Assembly (NCBI GenBank): GCA_003211205.1
Contig: QCTJ01000003.1
Span: 1 to 64,000, forward strand
Length of the DNA stretch: 64,000 bases
DNA from: Synechococcus sp. AG-673-F03
GTDB taxonomy: Bacteria; Cyanobacteriota; Cyanobacteriia; PCC-6307; Cyanobiaceae
Direction of reading: 5' to 3'
Shown here: positions 49,530 through 59,297 of the stretch, in pieces
How positions within the stretch are numbered: the stretch's first letter is position 1
Layout: each line of letters starts with the position of its first letter
Made by a program: the position numbers and the translations under genes
The notes under the pieces: generated by a model
The model's input: the letters and a program-made list of their open reading frames with translations, nothing else
What the model was told of the DNA's origin: nothing
The model's database searches: none

Positions 49530-50423
49530 CTAGCTTTTCTTAAGTACATTAACGGCCACTTTCATTACAGACTTAACCTGCTCGTCTTTTTCAGCTTTTA
49601 TTGCATCTTGAATCTTCCCAATTGCGTCTTTCGCTTCCATTTTCATTAAAGCAAGTGATGTGTTTTTTCTAACCTGATCCGATTCGTCTTTGAGCATTTT
49701 GCATAAATGATTGCAGGCCTCTTCGGGTTCTAGTGTTTTCCCGGCCATTGTGGCTGCTTCAGCTCTAACCTCGCTTGCCTGATCAGAAAATGCTTTGATC
49801 AGTGTGTTTTTTGCTGACTTGTTCGTTTGTGACTGAATCTGTTCCGCAAGCACAGTGATTGCCGCGATTCGGATCTCCACATTGTCTGATTGGGTCGCTT
49901 TATCAAATGCGTCGGGTGCTTTTGATCCAATAAAGCTGAGTGCAAGATTGATGAGTCCAACTTGAAAAGCTGTACAACTTGGTTCCACTAAAATCTGAAG
50001 CAGATGATCGATTGCAGGTTCGCCAATCGTTGCCATCGCTCCTGCTGATGATCCTTGAACTACTGGATCAGAATCCGTTCTGAATGCTTCAACCAGATTT
50101 GGCAGTGCTTTCTTGCTGCCAATCAGATTGAGTGTTTTGGCCGATGCGCGTCGAATGATCACATTTGGGTTGTTCTTCATTGCGTCGCATAAATATGGAA
50201 TTGCTGCTTCTCCCACATTCCCAAGACTTTGTGCAAATGTCAGTCGTAAAGCACCACGCTGATCTCCCAATCCAGCAACCATTCGCTCGATCGAAGTCTG
50301 ATCAGAGCTTGGTGTCTCTTGATCGGCAAGTTTTTGCTTCAGGACTTCAGCCAACTTGAATGCTTCCTGCTCGGTAAGACTTTCAAGTTCGTTGATTTGC
50401 TGATGAGATTTTGCCTCACTCAT
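49530..50423 (-). CDS. MpeU-like HEAT-repeat bilin lyase-isomerase
   Basis: A 297-residue paralogue of the 45.7-kb lyase, with the same landmarks: MVAGLGDQRGALRLTFAQSL, IIRRASAKTLNLIGSKKALP, DPVVQGSSAGAMATIGEPAI. The size matches MpeU, reported as a phycourobilin-forming lyase for phycoerythrin in RS9916. It follows mpeC on the minus strand, separated by a strong terminator, so it probably has its own promoter. The target Cys cannot be read from sequence. Confidence 0.65.
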   Translation of the reverse strand: MSEAKSHQQINELESLTEQEAFKLAEVLKQKLADQETPSSDQTSIERMVAGLGDQRGALRLTFAQSLGNVGEAAIPYLCDAMKNNPNVIIRRASAKTLNLIGSKKALPNLVEAFRTDSDPVVQGSSAGAMATIGEPAIDHLLQILVEPSCTAFQVGLINLALSFIGSKAPDAFDKATQSDNVEIRIAAITVLAEQIQSQTNKSAKNTLIKAFSDQASEVRAEAATMAGKTLEPEEACNHLCKMLKDESDQVRKNTSLALMKMEAKDAIGKIQDAIKAEKDEQVKSVMKVAVNVLKKS

Positions 50424-50504
50424 GGTCGATCACATTGCTTGATTGGAATCTAATTGACGGTCTTCAACTCTTGTGTTCTGGAGTCAGCCTGTCGATCGAT
50501 AGTC

Positions 50505-50533
50505 AAAAAAAAGCCCCATCAAAAGATGGGGCT
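50505..50533 (-). terminator. Rho-independent terminator after mpeC
   Basis: On the minus strand AGCCCCATC and GATGGGGCT pair around a TTTT loop, followed by seven T. It lies 28 nt after the mpeC stop and separates it from the MpeU-like gene. Confidence 0.9.
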
Positions 50534-50560
50534 TTGCATTCGATCAATAATTTGAATTGA

Positions 50561-51442
50561 TCAGAAGTGAACGCCGAAAGGACGGAATGCCACGTAATCG
50601 GTCATTTTGGGAGTCTGATGTCCGCTGTACTGCTGTTGGGGCAGTTTGACAGGAGTCTTCTGAACCGCATTGTAGCTGAATGCTTGGGGTTTGAATTCTT
50701 CCCTTGATGCAATCGCCAGTGGATTGATCGTACGGCTGTTGCGACCTTGGGCATTGTCGCTGACGGCAACTTTCATGCCACCCAGTTCACGCATCAGGTT
50801 GAAGGAACGGTTGAACATCCCTGCATAGGAATCGTGGCTTCTTTCGTAAGGAACGACATCTGAACCAAATACCTCAGTGTATTCAGCCGAGTCAGTTAGC
50901 TTGTCGATCAGTGCGTTAAAACCGTCTTCCGCTTGCAGTTTGATGTGGTTTTGCACTTCTGACTGGTTCAGAGGAGCTCTCCCAAGCAGATGCTTGAAAT
51001 TCAGCTCGATTCCGCGTTGTGCGCCAACGCTATGGAAAAAGTTTGACTTGTAGAAATCTGATTTGGCTAAACCGTTAACGAAATCACGGACGGTGATTTC
51101 ACCATTCATTAGCCTCACCTCCAGTGAGGTCTCTCTCTGACTCTCTCTGGGATGAAGGTTTCCGAAAACCTGTCGATAAGCGCCAGCAATAACTCGCTCA
51201 AGAGCTGCAGTGTTGTCGGGATTGTACTGATCGAAAATAGCTCCAAAAGGGCACTCGGCGTGAAGTCGAGGACCGATCCCAATTCCCATTGAGGCACAGT
51301 GTTGCCTCCTGTACTCGGCGCGTGCACCCGCGAACGTGCGGTGGCTAGTGTTCTTGCCTGCTTTGCTGGGAGTGGAATAAGCTGCAGGACCGGTTCGGGT
51401 CGCTGATGTGTTGGATTTCAGACTGGTTTCTGGGCCGAGCAT
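50561..51442 (-). CDS. mpeC: MpeC: phycoerythrin II linker / gamma subunit with phycourobilin site
   Basis: 293 residues, exactly the length of MpeC. Cys49 lies in RRQHCASMGIGIGPR, the known phycourobilin attachment site of the PE-II gamma subunit. A single pfam00427-type linker domain follows (YRQVFGNLHPRESQRE, VRDFVNGLAKSDFYK, RGIELNFKHLLGRAPLNQ). The C-terminal ~80 residues are low in repeats. It is downstream of mpeBA, beyond a terminator. Confidence 0.93.
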   Translation of the reverse strand: MLGPETSLKSNTSATRTGPAAYSTPSKAGKNTSHRTFAGARAEYRRQHCASMGIGIGPRLHAECPFGAIFDQYNPDNTAALERVIAGAYRQVFGNLHPRESQRETSLEVRLMNGEITVRDFVNGLAKSDFYKSNFFHSVGAQRGIELNFKHLLGRAPLNQSEVQNHIKLQAEDGFNALIDKLTDSAEYTEVFGSDVVPYERSHDSYAGMFNRSFNLMRELGGMKVAVSDNAQGRNSRTINPLAIASREEFKPQAFSYNAVQKTPVKLPQQQYSGHQTPKMTDYVAFRPFGVHF

Positions 51443-51763
51443 GATGTGAATTGGGGATAGGTTTGGCTATTTGTCTGGAATTACCCCTGATAGTTGCTTT
51501 CGAAACTGAAGCTCAAGAGCAATCGTTTGCAAACTTAGAGATGTCAAGAAGACTGTTTGTTGGTGCCTTCTTGTTGCATTCGAGATTGGCGCAAATTTTA
51601 TTTCTTTGGCCAATTCTGTGGCCAAATAAAATGTCCCATTGGTGCAGCAACTTCACGACATAGGCGTGGAGAACAGCTTGAGGCTGAAGCTATTAAAAAA
51701 GGGTGGGCAGAAATGCCCACCCCAGTCACATTGCTGAATTATTCAACAGTTTGAACTGACGAA
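51443..51763. other. mpeA-mpeC intergenic region
   Basis: A 321-nt gap within the mpeBA-mpeC series. It holds the terminator downstream of mpeA and an A+T-rich leader before mpeC that may carry a separate mpeC promoter. No coding frame is supported. Confidence 0.6.
51694..51724 (-). terminator. terminator or attenuator between mpeA and mpeC
   Basis: On the minus strand GGGTGGGCA and TGCCCACCC pair around TTTC, followed by six T. It is 40 nt after the mpeA stop and about 250 nt before mpeC. Partial read-through would set a low linker-to-subunit ratio. Confidence 0.88.
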
Positions 51764-52261
51764 TCAGCCCAGGGAGTTGATGACGTAATCGAGCAGGTTG
51801 TTATAAGCGGTCAGAGCCTGGGGGCTCATGTCGCGGGGTGCACAACCGTCGTTACGCATCTGGGAGAAACCAGCCACGTAGGTGCCAGCGTCGATGCTGA
51901 GGGCCTTGTAGACCTCTTTCTGACCGTTGATAGCCAGCTCGTCCAGGGGGCCGGTGCCGCCGGTGACCAGGCAGTAGTTGATCAGACGCAGGTAGTGAAC
52001 GAAGTCACGCTTGCACTTCTCTTTGCCTTCGGTAGCACATGCGCGGGGCTGACGGCCAGTTGCACCGTTGGGGTACTGGGCGTAGACAGCGTCAACTGCA
52101 CGCTGAGCGATGGCGTCGTAACCGGAAGCCAGCTTTTCAGCAGCTTCCAGACGTGCAGCTGCACGCTGGATAGAACCCTGAACGGATTCCATGTCGGAAG
52201 CAGAGGGGAAGCGGGAAGCGCTATCGGCTGCACCGACAACAGTGGTGATGACGGACTTCAT
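51764..52261 (-). CDS. mpeA: Phycoerythrin II alpha subunit
   Basis: 165 residues with three bilin cysteines: C75 ([10 protein letters not shown]), C83 ([14 protein letters not shown]) and C140 ([10 protein letters not shown]). The extra C75 distinguishes MpeA of PE-II from the two-bilin CpeA at 45.1 kb. [18 protein letters not shown] at the N-terminus and [10 protein letters not shown] at the end are typical. It follows mpeB after 43 nt. Confidence 0.96.
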   Translation of the reverse strand: MKSVITTVVGAADSASRFPSASDMESVQGSIQRAAARLEAAEKLASGYDAIAQRAVDAVYAQYPNGATGRQPRACATEGKEKCKRDFVHYLRLINYCLVTGGTGPLDELAINGQKEVYKALSIDAGTYVAGFSQMRNDGCAPRDMSPQALTAYNNLLDYVINSLG

Positions 52262-52304
52262 GATGAAGGATGTTTGTTGTTTTGAACGATCAAGCAGATA
52301 GGGC

Positions 52305-54069
<1,765 letters not shown>

Positions 54070-54450
54070 ATGAACCTGTTCAGGGAATTCATTCCTTCTG
54101 TTATCATCGCAAGACTTTCTGATAGTCGAATGCCAGTCTCTGCTGAAGCGGAAAAAGCTATGCCACGTCTTGTGGAATCATTGAAAAATAATCAGAATTT
54201 TCAGGATCAATTGCATCAGGTCGCTGATATTGAATCTCTTCGACAGGTCGTTCAATCTGTCGACCCTTCTCTCACAGGTGCCGCTTTGATTCCACTTGAT
54301 CAAGCCACGCGTCCTCCGAAGATCCTTGTGGATTCCGGAGTGATCGATCCGTCTCTTCCCTGGAGACTTCTTCGTTGCACTGGAGGACCACTTGTTTTGC
54401 AACTGATCTGCAGCAAAGCTAATTTCGCAATCTGGATCGAGAGTTGCTGA
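54070..54450 (+). CDS. small rod-region protein, possibly Nif11-related (126 aa)
   Basis: Residues 30 to 60 (LVESLKNNQNFQDQLHQVAD, IESLRQVVQSVDP) recall the helical Nif11 pattern (short helix, loop, helix), though less clearly than its neighbour at 54.8 kb. The C-terminus is more hydrophobic (LRCTGGPLVLQLICSKANFA). No signal peptide. It overlaps the next gene by 7 nt, so the three plus-strand genes look like one unit. Confidence 0.5.
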   Translation: MNLFREFIPSVIIARLSDSRMPVSAEAEKAMPRLVESLKNNQNFQDQLHQVADIESLRQVVQSVDPSLTGAALIPLDQATRPPKILVDSGVIDPSLPWRLLRCTGGPLVLQLICSKANFAIWIESC

Positions 54451-54746
54451 TGAATTCCCCAGAACTGCCCCGTTTTGTCAATGAGGTGATTCGCTCTCAT
54501 GAGCTTGCGACTGGGTTGAAAACTCTCGTCTCTCACGAGCAGATTGTTGCTTATGCTCAAAGTCAAGGATTTGATTTTAATCAGAATGAGTGGAATTCCT
54601 ACTTTGAAACCGACTTCGCAAAGTTGTCTGAGTCCACACAGCAAAAAGTGTTAGCTGCCCAGAGCAGTCATTGGTCGTGGGCTTTCCGTCAGATTACTGC
54701 GTGGAGAGCTATGCTGATGGAGGGCGCGGATACGAGTCATTCCTGA
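54444..54746 (+). CDS. small Nif11-like protein (100 aa)
   Basis: SHEQIVAYAQSQGFDFNQNE matches the second half of the Nif11 domain, where a helix is followed by GFxF. The protein is otherwise soluble with Trp-rich SSHWSWAFRQITAW near the end. No double-Gly leader site follows, so it is not an obvious peptide precursor. An ATG two codons on (54450) is an alternative start. Confidence 0.6.
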   Translation: MLMNSPELPRFVNEVIRSHELATGLKTLVSHEQIVAYAQSQGFDFNQNEWNSYFETDFAKLSESTQQKVLAAQSSHWSWAFRQITAWRAMLMEGADTSHS

Positions 54747-54778
54747 TCCATGCTCAAATTACGATATTGTGAGCTGTA

Positions 54779-55003
54779 ATGATGTCTGATGCCGAACAGG
54801 ATCAGGTTCTTGAACAATTTATTGCCTTGGCAAATGCTGATCAAGGGCTCCAAGATGAAATAAAGTCGGCACTCAATCAAGACCAAGTGATTGCTATTGC
54901 TGCACAACGCGGTTTCGTTGTCGATCCATTAGCTATCTTGAGGAAGTGGAGTCAGCACACAGACTTCTCAAAACCAACTTGGATGGGTTGGTTTTCGGAG
55001 TGA
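54779..55003 (+). CDS. Nif11-domain protein (74 aa)
   Basis: Clear Nif11 layout: VLEQFIALANADQGLQDEIK, then DQVIAIAAQRGFVVDPLAIL. It ends WMGWFSE. It is convergent with cpeR, stop codons 2 nt apart. Nif11 domains occur in nitrogen-fixation loci, peptide-leader families and many cyanobacteria; a link to phycobilisomes is suggested only by position. Confidence 0.65.
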   Translation: MMSDAEQDQVLEQFIALANADQGLQDEIKSALNQDQVIAIAAQRGFVVDPLAILRKWSQHTDFSKPTWMGWFSE

Positions 55004-55005
55004 TT

Positions 55006-55311
55006 TCAAGTATTGATATCTGAATAACGTGTTTGCTTGCCTCCTCGTTTAGCCCAATATGTCACAAGGCTTTCGCCTCCTGGTCTGGGTACGCTTGCAA
55101 TCGCCCGTAAAATTTTAAATGAACGATTCGGTCCCATAGGCCAGTTGCCAACAGCCTTAATTTGTCTTACTTTACCTCCAATTTCAACCATACACTTTTC
55201 AAATTTTTCGAGCTGTGTTTGATCAACCGTTTCAAATATAAAGTCAGTTCCTTCGCAGATCAGATGTTGTGAACGGATCCAACCTTTAAGCTGTTTTTCG
55301 CTACTTTCCAT
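55006..55311 (-). CDS. cpeR: CpeR phycoerythrin gene activator
   Basis: A 101-residue protein. KGWIRSQHLICEGTDFIFET, LEKFEKCMVEIGGKVRQI and a C-terminal GGESLVTYWAKRGGKQ match the CpeR pattern from Fremyella, where it is needed for cpeBA expression. It is the last gene of the minus-strand series, 3 nt after cpeT. A DNA-binding motif is not obvious by eye. Confidence 0.85.
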   Translation of the reverse strand: MESSEKQLKGWIRSQHLICEGTDFIFETVDQTQLEKFEKCMVEIGGKVRQIKAVGNWPMGPNRSFKILRAIASVPRPGGESLVTYWAKRGGKQTRYSDINT

Positions 55312-55314
55312 TCA

Positions 55315-55926
55315 CTATTTTTCTTCTTCAATCCATGTCGAACTAACTATATCAGAGATGTCTTCAATTCTTTTGAATTTGAGGGGTCCATGCTCTGAGC
55401 CCCATTTCACCTCATCGGTCTCTGGGTCAAATCCTCTGTCTCGACTAACCCAAGTGTGTTGATTCAACTCAACTTCGCTAACTAAGTAGGTGAGTTTTCC
55501 GTCTCGAGGCACCAAACATTCTTTTCCTGGTTCAACATGGCCAACGTAATGATTGGCTGTTGTTTCTTTGAAATGCATTGAACAGCCGCAACGTTTTTTG
55601 AGGCCATCTCTATCGAGTGAAGCAAGTAATTCTGGATTTCTACCTGATCCGGCTAGCCGTTCCTTATTGTTAAAATCAAAGTTTTCAATCACAAAAACAT
55701 CGTCTTGGCAGACGAGGCGATGGACTCCTTGCCTGTAGGGATTCCACGGTGAATAATCGTAGTACTGCTCCGAATAAAAACCAGGACCTTTGAAAATAGT
55801 CCAAGGCAACGGCCGGAAGACGATGTTGATCCGTGCGAAATCTTTGGGTCTTTCTTGTGATTGTGCGAAATTATCGTAGATGCCTGACAATGTTTTTGCA
55901 AATCTGATCTTATCTGGATAATCCAT
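55315..55926 (-). CDS. cpeT: CpeT bilin lyase
   Basis: A 203-residue CpcT/CpeT-fold lyase. NPYRQGVHRLVCQDDVFVIE and PGKECLVPRDGKLTYLVSEV, then WVSRDRGFDPETDEVKWGS, match CpeT. By family it attaches PEB at beta Cys165 (or 159 in MpeB). It lies between cpeS (11 nt upstream) and cpeR. Confidence 0.9.
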   Translation of the reverse strand: MDYPDKIRFAKTLSGIYDNFAQSQERPKDFARINIVFRPLPWTIFKGPGFYSEQYYDYSPWNPYRQGVHRLVCQDDVFVIENFDFNNKERLAGSGRNPELLASLDRDGLKKRCGCSMHFKETTANHYVGHVEPGKECLVPRDGKLTYLVSEVELNQHTWVSRDRGFDPETDEVKWGSEHGPLKFKRIEDISDIVSSTWIEEEK

Positions 55927-55937
55927 GGCTGAGATTT

Positions 55938-56477
55938 TTAGGCTGAAATTTTTCGGACTTCAGAGGCAAAAGAGGCTTGAAGGATTCCAGATCCAGCCGA
56001 TGTCTTTAAGACTGAAGATCGACAGCGAACGTGCTCTGATATAAACCAGATGCGCTCCTCTGCAATCGACTGATCATAGTGAGTCTTAAGAATAAACGTG
56101 CCGTCGTCAAGAAATCGGTAGTCTGATTCTGCTGCTATAGCTTCTGCGTAACCCACGCTTCTTAGAAGTTTTCCCGATGATTCGTCCGATGGGATCGGTA
56201 CGATCAGGCAAGATCCACTTGAGACCTCACTTGGATCGTCGGGTTCCCAGTCACTTTCAGCATTCCACTCCATCCAGAAGGGTGATCGATACTTGCTATT
56301 AGAAGGTTGAGATGATGCTTTGACCAGCTCTGAAATTTTGTTTTGATCATCGTTGAATGCTTTGATTGATATTTCACTGAGTACGTCTTCGAATTGTTGA
56401 AATGCAAGGGAGTGGCCGCTTCTCATTGAGCGCCATTCTCCAATGCTTTGAGCAACAAACTGCTCAATATTCATCAT
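55938..56477 (-). CDS. cpeS: CpeS bilin lyase
   Basis: A 179-residue lipocalin-fold lyase. NIEQFVAQSIGEWRSMRSGH is the classical CpeS start, with GSCLIVPIPSDESSGKLLRS and ERIWFISEHVRCRSSV later. It attaches PEB at beta Cys82 of phycoerythrin. Its start overlaps the end of the preceding small gene by 14 nt. A second ATG at residue 2 is possible. Confidence 0.92.
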   Translation of the reverse strand: MMNIEQFVAQSIGEWRSMRSGHSLAFQQFEDVLSEISIKAFNDDQNKISELVKASSQPSNSKYRSPFWMEWNAESDWEPDDPSEVSSGSCLIVPIPSDESSGKLLRSVGYAEAIAAESDYRFLDDGTFILKTHYDQSIAEERIWFISEHVRCRSSVLKTSAGSGILQASFASEVRKISA

Positions 56478-56649
56478 TAATTTTGCCTTGACTGTCGAAA
56501 CCTTCGGTGTTTTTAGGTAAATTAGCTTGCATCATGTTGACCATAGAGTCAACCATCATTGACATGGCCATCGGGACCGATGACACAGATTTATTGAAAG
56601 CGTCTGTTTGATTGGGGTCGGACCTGGTGGTGTCTCTAAGAATTGGCAT
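56464..56649 (-). CDS. small Met-rich rod-region protein (61 aa)
   Basis: Sequence centre VPMAMSMMVDSMVNMMQANL contains eight Met in twenty residues. The N-terminus is polar. The gene overlaps cpeS by 14 nt on the same strand and follows cpeE, so it sits inside the series. No family is recognised. A chance frame cannot be excluded. Confidence 0.5.
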   Translation of the reverse strand: MPILRDTTRSDPNQTDAFNKSVSSVPMAMSMMVDSMVNMMQANLPKNTEGFDSQGKINDEY

Positions 56650-56776
56650 TTCAGGGTGTGTCGACGAGAAAAATAGGAGTCTGTCCGGTTGATTAATGGA
56701 ATTGGATTGGTTGTCGCTGAAACTAATCCAATTATCTCTGATTCAATCAAGAATCAGAGCTCAACTCCTCGAAGGT

Positions 56777-57511
56777 TTAAGCCTTCGAAATAGAAACGAT
56801 CCGACCGCCTTGGGCTTGGATGCTCCGAAGCGTTGCAGACATGGAGCTTTGGCTGACAACTGACTTCTGCATCACACGGCGATTAGCGCTGACCTGACGA
56901 CGGGTTGTCCAAAAGATTGAGATTCCCTTGGCGTTGCCAACGCTCTTGCGATCGACAATCGCAGGTGCATTCCCAGTGGAGAGGCTGTTCAGCAGTTTTG
57001 ATCCATTGCTGGCCGCGTCGTAGCCTGCGAAGCCCGCATCAACTGCTATTCCACGTGTGTAATTAATGGTTCGTCCGCCACTCATTGATTCGCTTGAGCG
57101 ATTGTGGGGTACTTGGTCGATCCCAAAGGCAGCCAGATATTCTTCGCTATAGGTGTAACTTGAAATTTCTGCCTCATACCCTTCAGTGTTCATGAGGGTG
57201 ACATGCTCCATCAGTTCTTGTTGGTCATGAGGAGGTCGTCCCAGTAAATGTTTAAAATTGAGCTCTACAAATTGATAGGGACTCTTGTCTTCGAGAAAAA
57301 GTTTCTTATAGGTATCAGATTGTGCAAGTGCTGTGACGAAACCCTGAACCGTAAGATCGCCATTCATAAACAAGGCTTCTAGAGACTTGTTGACGTCCAG
57401 CTCCATGAGGTGACGGTTGCCGAAAACCTGCTTGTAAATGCTTTGAATGACTTCATTAGCATGACCCAGATCAGAATTGGCCTGGGTCGCCAGTGTGGTG
57501 GTTTCCGTCAT
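56777..57511 (-). CDS. cpeE: CpeE phycoerythrin I linker
   Basis: A 244-residue rod linker. One pfam00427 domain (YKQVFGNRHLMELDVNKSLE, VQGFVTALAQSDTYK, VELNFKHLLGRPPHD) precedes a C-terminal CpcD-like domain (MQKSVVSQSSMSATLRSIQA, ending GGRIVSISKA). The N-terminus MTETTTLATQANSD is short, and no gamma-type chromophore Cys is present. CpeD is an alternative name. Confidence 0.85.
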   Translation of the reverse strand: MTETTTLATQANSDLGHANEVIQSIYKQVFGNRHLMELDVNKSLEALFMNGDLTVQGFVTALAQSDTYKKLFLEDKSPYQFVELNFKHLLGRPPHDQQELMEHVTLMNTEGYEAEISSYTYSEEYLAAFGIDQVPHNRSSESMSGGRTINYTRGIAVDAGFAGYDAASNGSKLLNSLSTGNAPAIVDRKSVGNAKGISIFWTTRRQVSANRRVMQKSVVSQSSMSATLRSIQAQGGRIVSISKA

Positions 57512-57542
57512 GTCTCAGGTGATTAGGTGATAGGTCAATTTT

Positions 57543-57569
57543 TAGGCCCTTTGATGATCAAAAGGCCTA
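57543..57569. other. hairpin in the mpeD-cpeE gap
   Basis: TAGGCC pairs with GGCCTA and, after one mismatch, TTTGA pairs with TCAAA around a 3-nt loop. No T-run follows on the minus strand, so it may stabilise or mark processing of the transcript rather than end it. Confidence 0.5.
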
Positions 57570-57596
57570 TTCAACAAGTCGTTGAAAGAAATTTGT

Positions 57597-59243
57597 TTAC
57601 ATCACTTCGGTGATGGAGACGATTTTTCCACCTCTTGCATGGATGTACTTCATCTGGCTAGACATGTCTTTGCCAGATACCAAGTAGGTGCTGCCTGCAG
57701 TGCGTTGCCTGGTGCGCGCAGCTTGTGCCGCAACAACAATCCGGAAGCGCTTTTTGGTGGGATCTGGTGCACCAGATTGGGTGCCAGTTCTGTTGATCCT
57801 GGTTGTGGTCGAGCTCCATCCTCCCGGAACCATTCCTGTTGCCACTGAAGTGACCAACGAAGAACTGGTCAGAACTGTGTCGCTTGCCGCGAAACCTTCG
57901 GCCAGCTTGAGATGACGGTTGAAGGCCACCTGTGAGCGGCCATTTTCGGAGAGAATTCGTGCGAATGGCACGGTGTCTTCACCGAACGTGCTCTGGTATT
58001 CCTCGCAGTCAACATAACTACAAATTTCTGCGTCATATCCACCTTCAGCAAGAATTCGTGTGTGCTCACTGATTTCTGCTTGGGATTTTGGTGCACGTCC
58101 GAGGAAATGCTTGAAGTTCAGTTCGATGAACCGATAGGGCGCATTAGTTTCGAAGAAACGCTTCTTGTATTCGGCGGAAAGACCAATCGCCCGCACAAAT
58201 TCGCGAGTGCTCAGATAGCCGTCGATGAATTTGCTTTCTGCTGACACGGATCGTTCGAATTCCATGAGATGAGGGTTGCCCATCACCTGCTTGTATGAGG
58301 CCCGAATCAGTGCATTCAGTTGATCGGCACTATCGCCTGGGCAACGTTGGAACGTTTCCTGTTCCCTTTGCCCCAAACCAAAGAACACGTAGGAGTCACC
58401 GCGCATCGGAGCGCTGTCGCTGCCGCTGGTGATTCCAGGAGCTTTGCTTGGGATCTGGCCAAGCGAGAATGCTGTGGAGGGGCGGACTCCAATGGTTTCA
58501 GAAGGACTGCTGATCCGAGGAGCAATGCCTGAAGCCATGCTGCTTGTCAGTGCACTGCTGCCACCGCGTGCGCTGTCACTTCCAGCAAAGCTCTTTTGCA
58601 GTGCTGCCAGCATTGAGAATGCTGAGGTGGCTAGATCTGCAGGTGAGCTCCAAGCACGGGCGTAGGGAACAATGTCACTGCCGAACACCTCCAGATATTC
58701 CGCCGAGTCGATGATGCTGTCGATCAGTGCAGCGTGGCCGCTTGCGGCCTGCAAGCAGATTTTTTGAGACACCTCAGCCTGAGAATGGGGCGCGCGACCG
58801 AGCAGATGCTTGAAGTTCAGTTCGATTCCACGTTGTGGGGCAACAGAAGAGAAGAAACGAGACTTGTAAAAGCTTGACTGCGCCAGCCCTCTGATGAAGT
58901 TCCTAACTGTGAGCCTGCCGTCTCTCAGTTGTGCCTCCAGTTCAGTGCAGCGTTCAAAATCCATGACGTGCGCGTTGCCGAACACTTGTCGGTAACTGGC
59001 AGCAATCACTTCATCCAGAGATGACTGGTCGTCGGGGCCATAGCACTCCGCTGTGACGCGGTGCGGACAATCCTCATGGCTACGAGGACCCACACCGATC
59101 GCCATCTGATCGCATGACTGTTTGAGGAATTCGCCAATGGTCAGTGCAGGCTTCTGAGCGTTTTGTCCTTTCCTCTGGAAGCTGACAGGTCTATTCCACT
59201 TGGTTTCAGCGCCGAATCCGTTTGAGGTTTGGTTGGTTGCCAT
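57597..59243 (-). CDS. mpeD: MpeD: 548-residue fused phycoerythrin II linker
   Basis: 548 residues, matching the reported length of MpeD in WH8102. The N-terminal half is MpeC-like with a candidate chromophore Cys44 in KQSCDQMAIGVGPR and a first linker domain (YRQVFGNAHVMDFERC, GIELNFKHLLGRAPHSQ). The second half is a CpeD-like linker domain (YKQVMGNPHLMEFERSV, FIELNFKHFLGRAPKSQ) and a terminal CpcD domain (MKYIHARGGKIVSI). It should bridge PE-I and PE-II discs and carry a phycourobilin. Confidence 0.92.
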   Translation of the reverse strand: MATNQTSNGFGAETKWNRPVSFQRKGQNAQKPALTIGEFLKQSCDQMAIGVGPRSHEDCPHRVTAECYGPDDQSSLDEVIAASYRQVFGNAHVMDFERCTELEAQLRDGRLTVRNFIRGLAQSSFYKSRFFSSVAPQRGIELNFKHLLGRAPHSQAEVSQKICLQAASGHAALIDSIIDSAEYLEVFGSDIVPYARAWSSPADLATSAFSMLAALQKSFAGSDSARGGSSALTSSMASGIAPRISSPSETIGVRPSTAFSLGQIPSKAPGITSGSDSAPMRGDSYVFFGLGQREQETFQRCPGDSADQLNALIRASYKQVMGNPHLMEFERSVSAESKFIDGYLSTREFVRAIGLSAEYKKRFFETNAPYRFIELNFKHFLGRAPKSQAEISEHTRILAEGGYDAEICSYVDCEEYQSTFGEDTVPFARILSENGRSQVAFNRHLKLAEGFAASDTVLTSSSLVTSVATGMVPGGWSSTTTRINRTGTQSGAPDPTKKRFRIVVAAQAARTRQRTAGSTYLVSGKDMSSQMKYIHARGGKIVSITEVM

Positions 59244-59297
59244 GGTTCAGATCTAATGAAAGGTTGTTGGGTTGGTCGAATGCTTGTACAGATGCGA

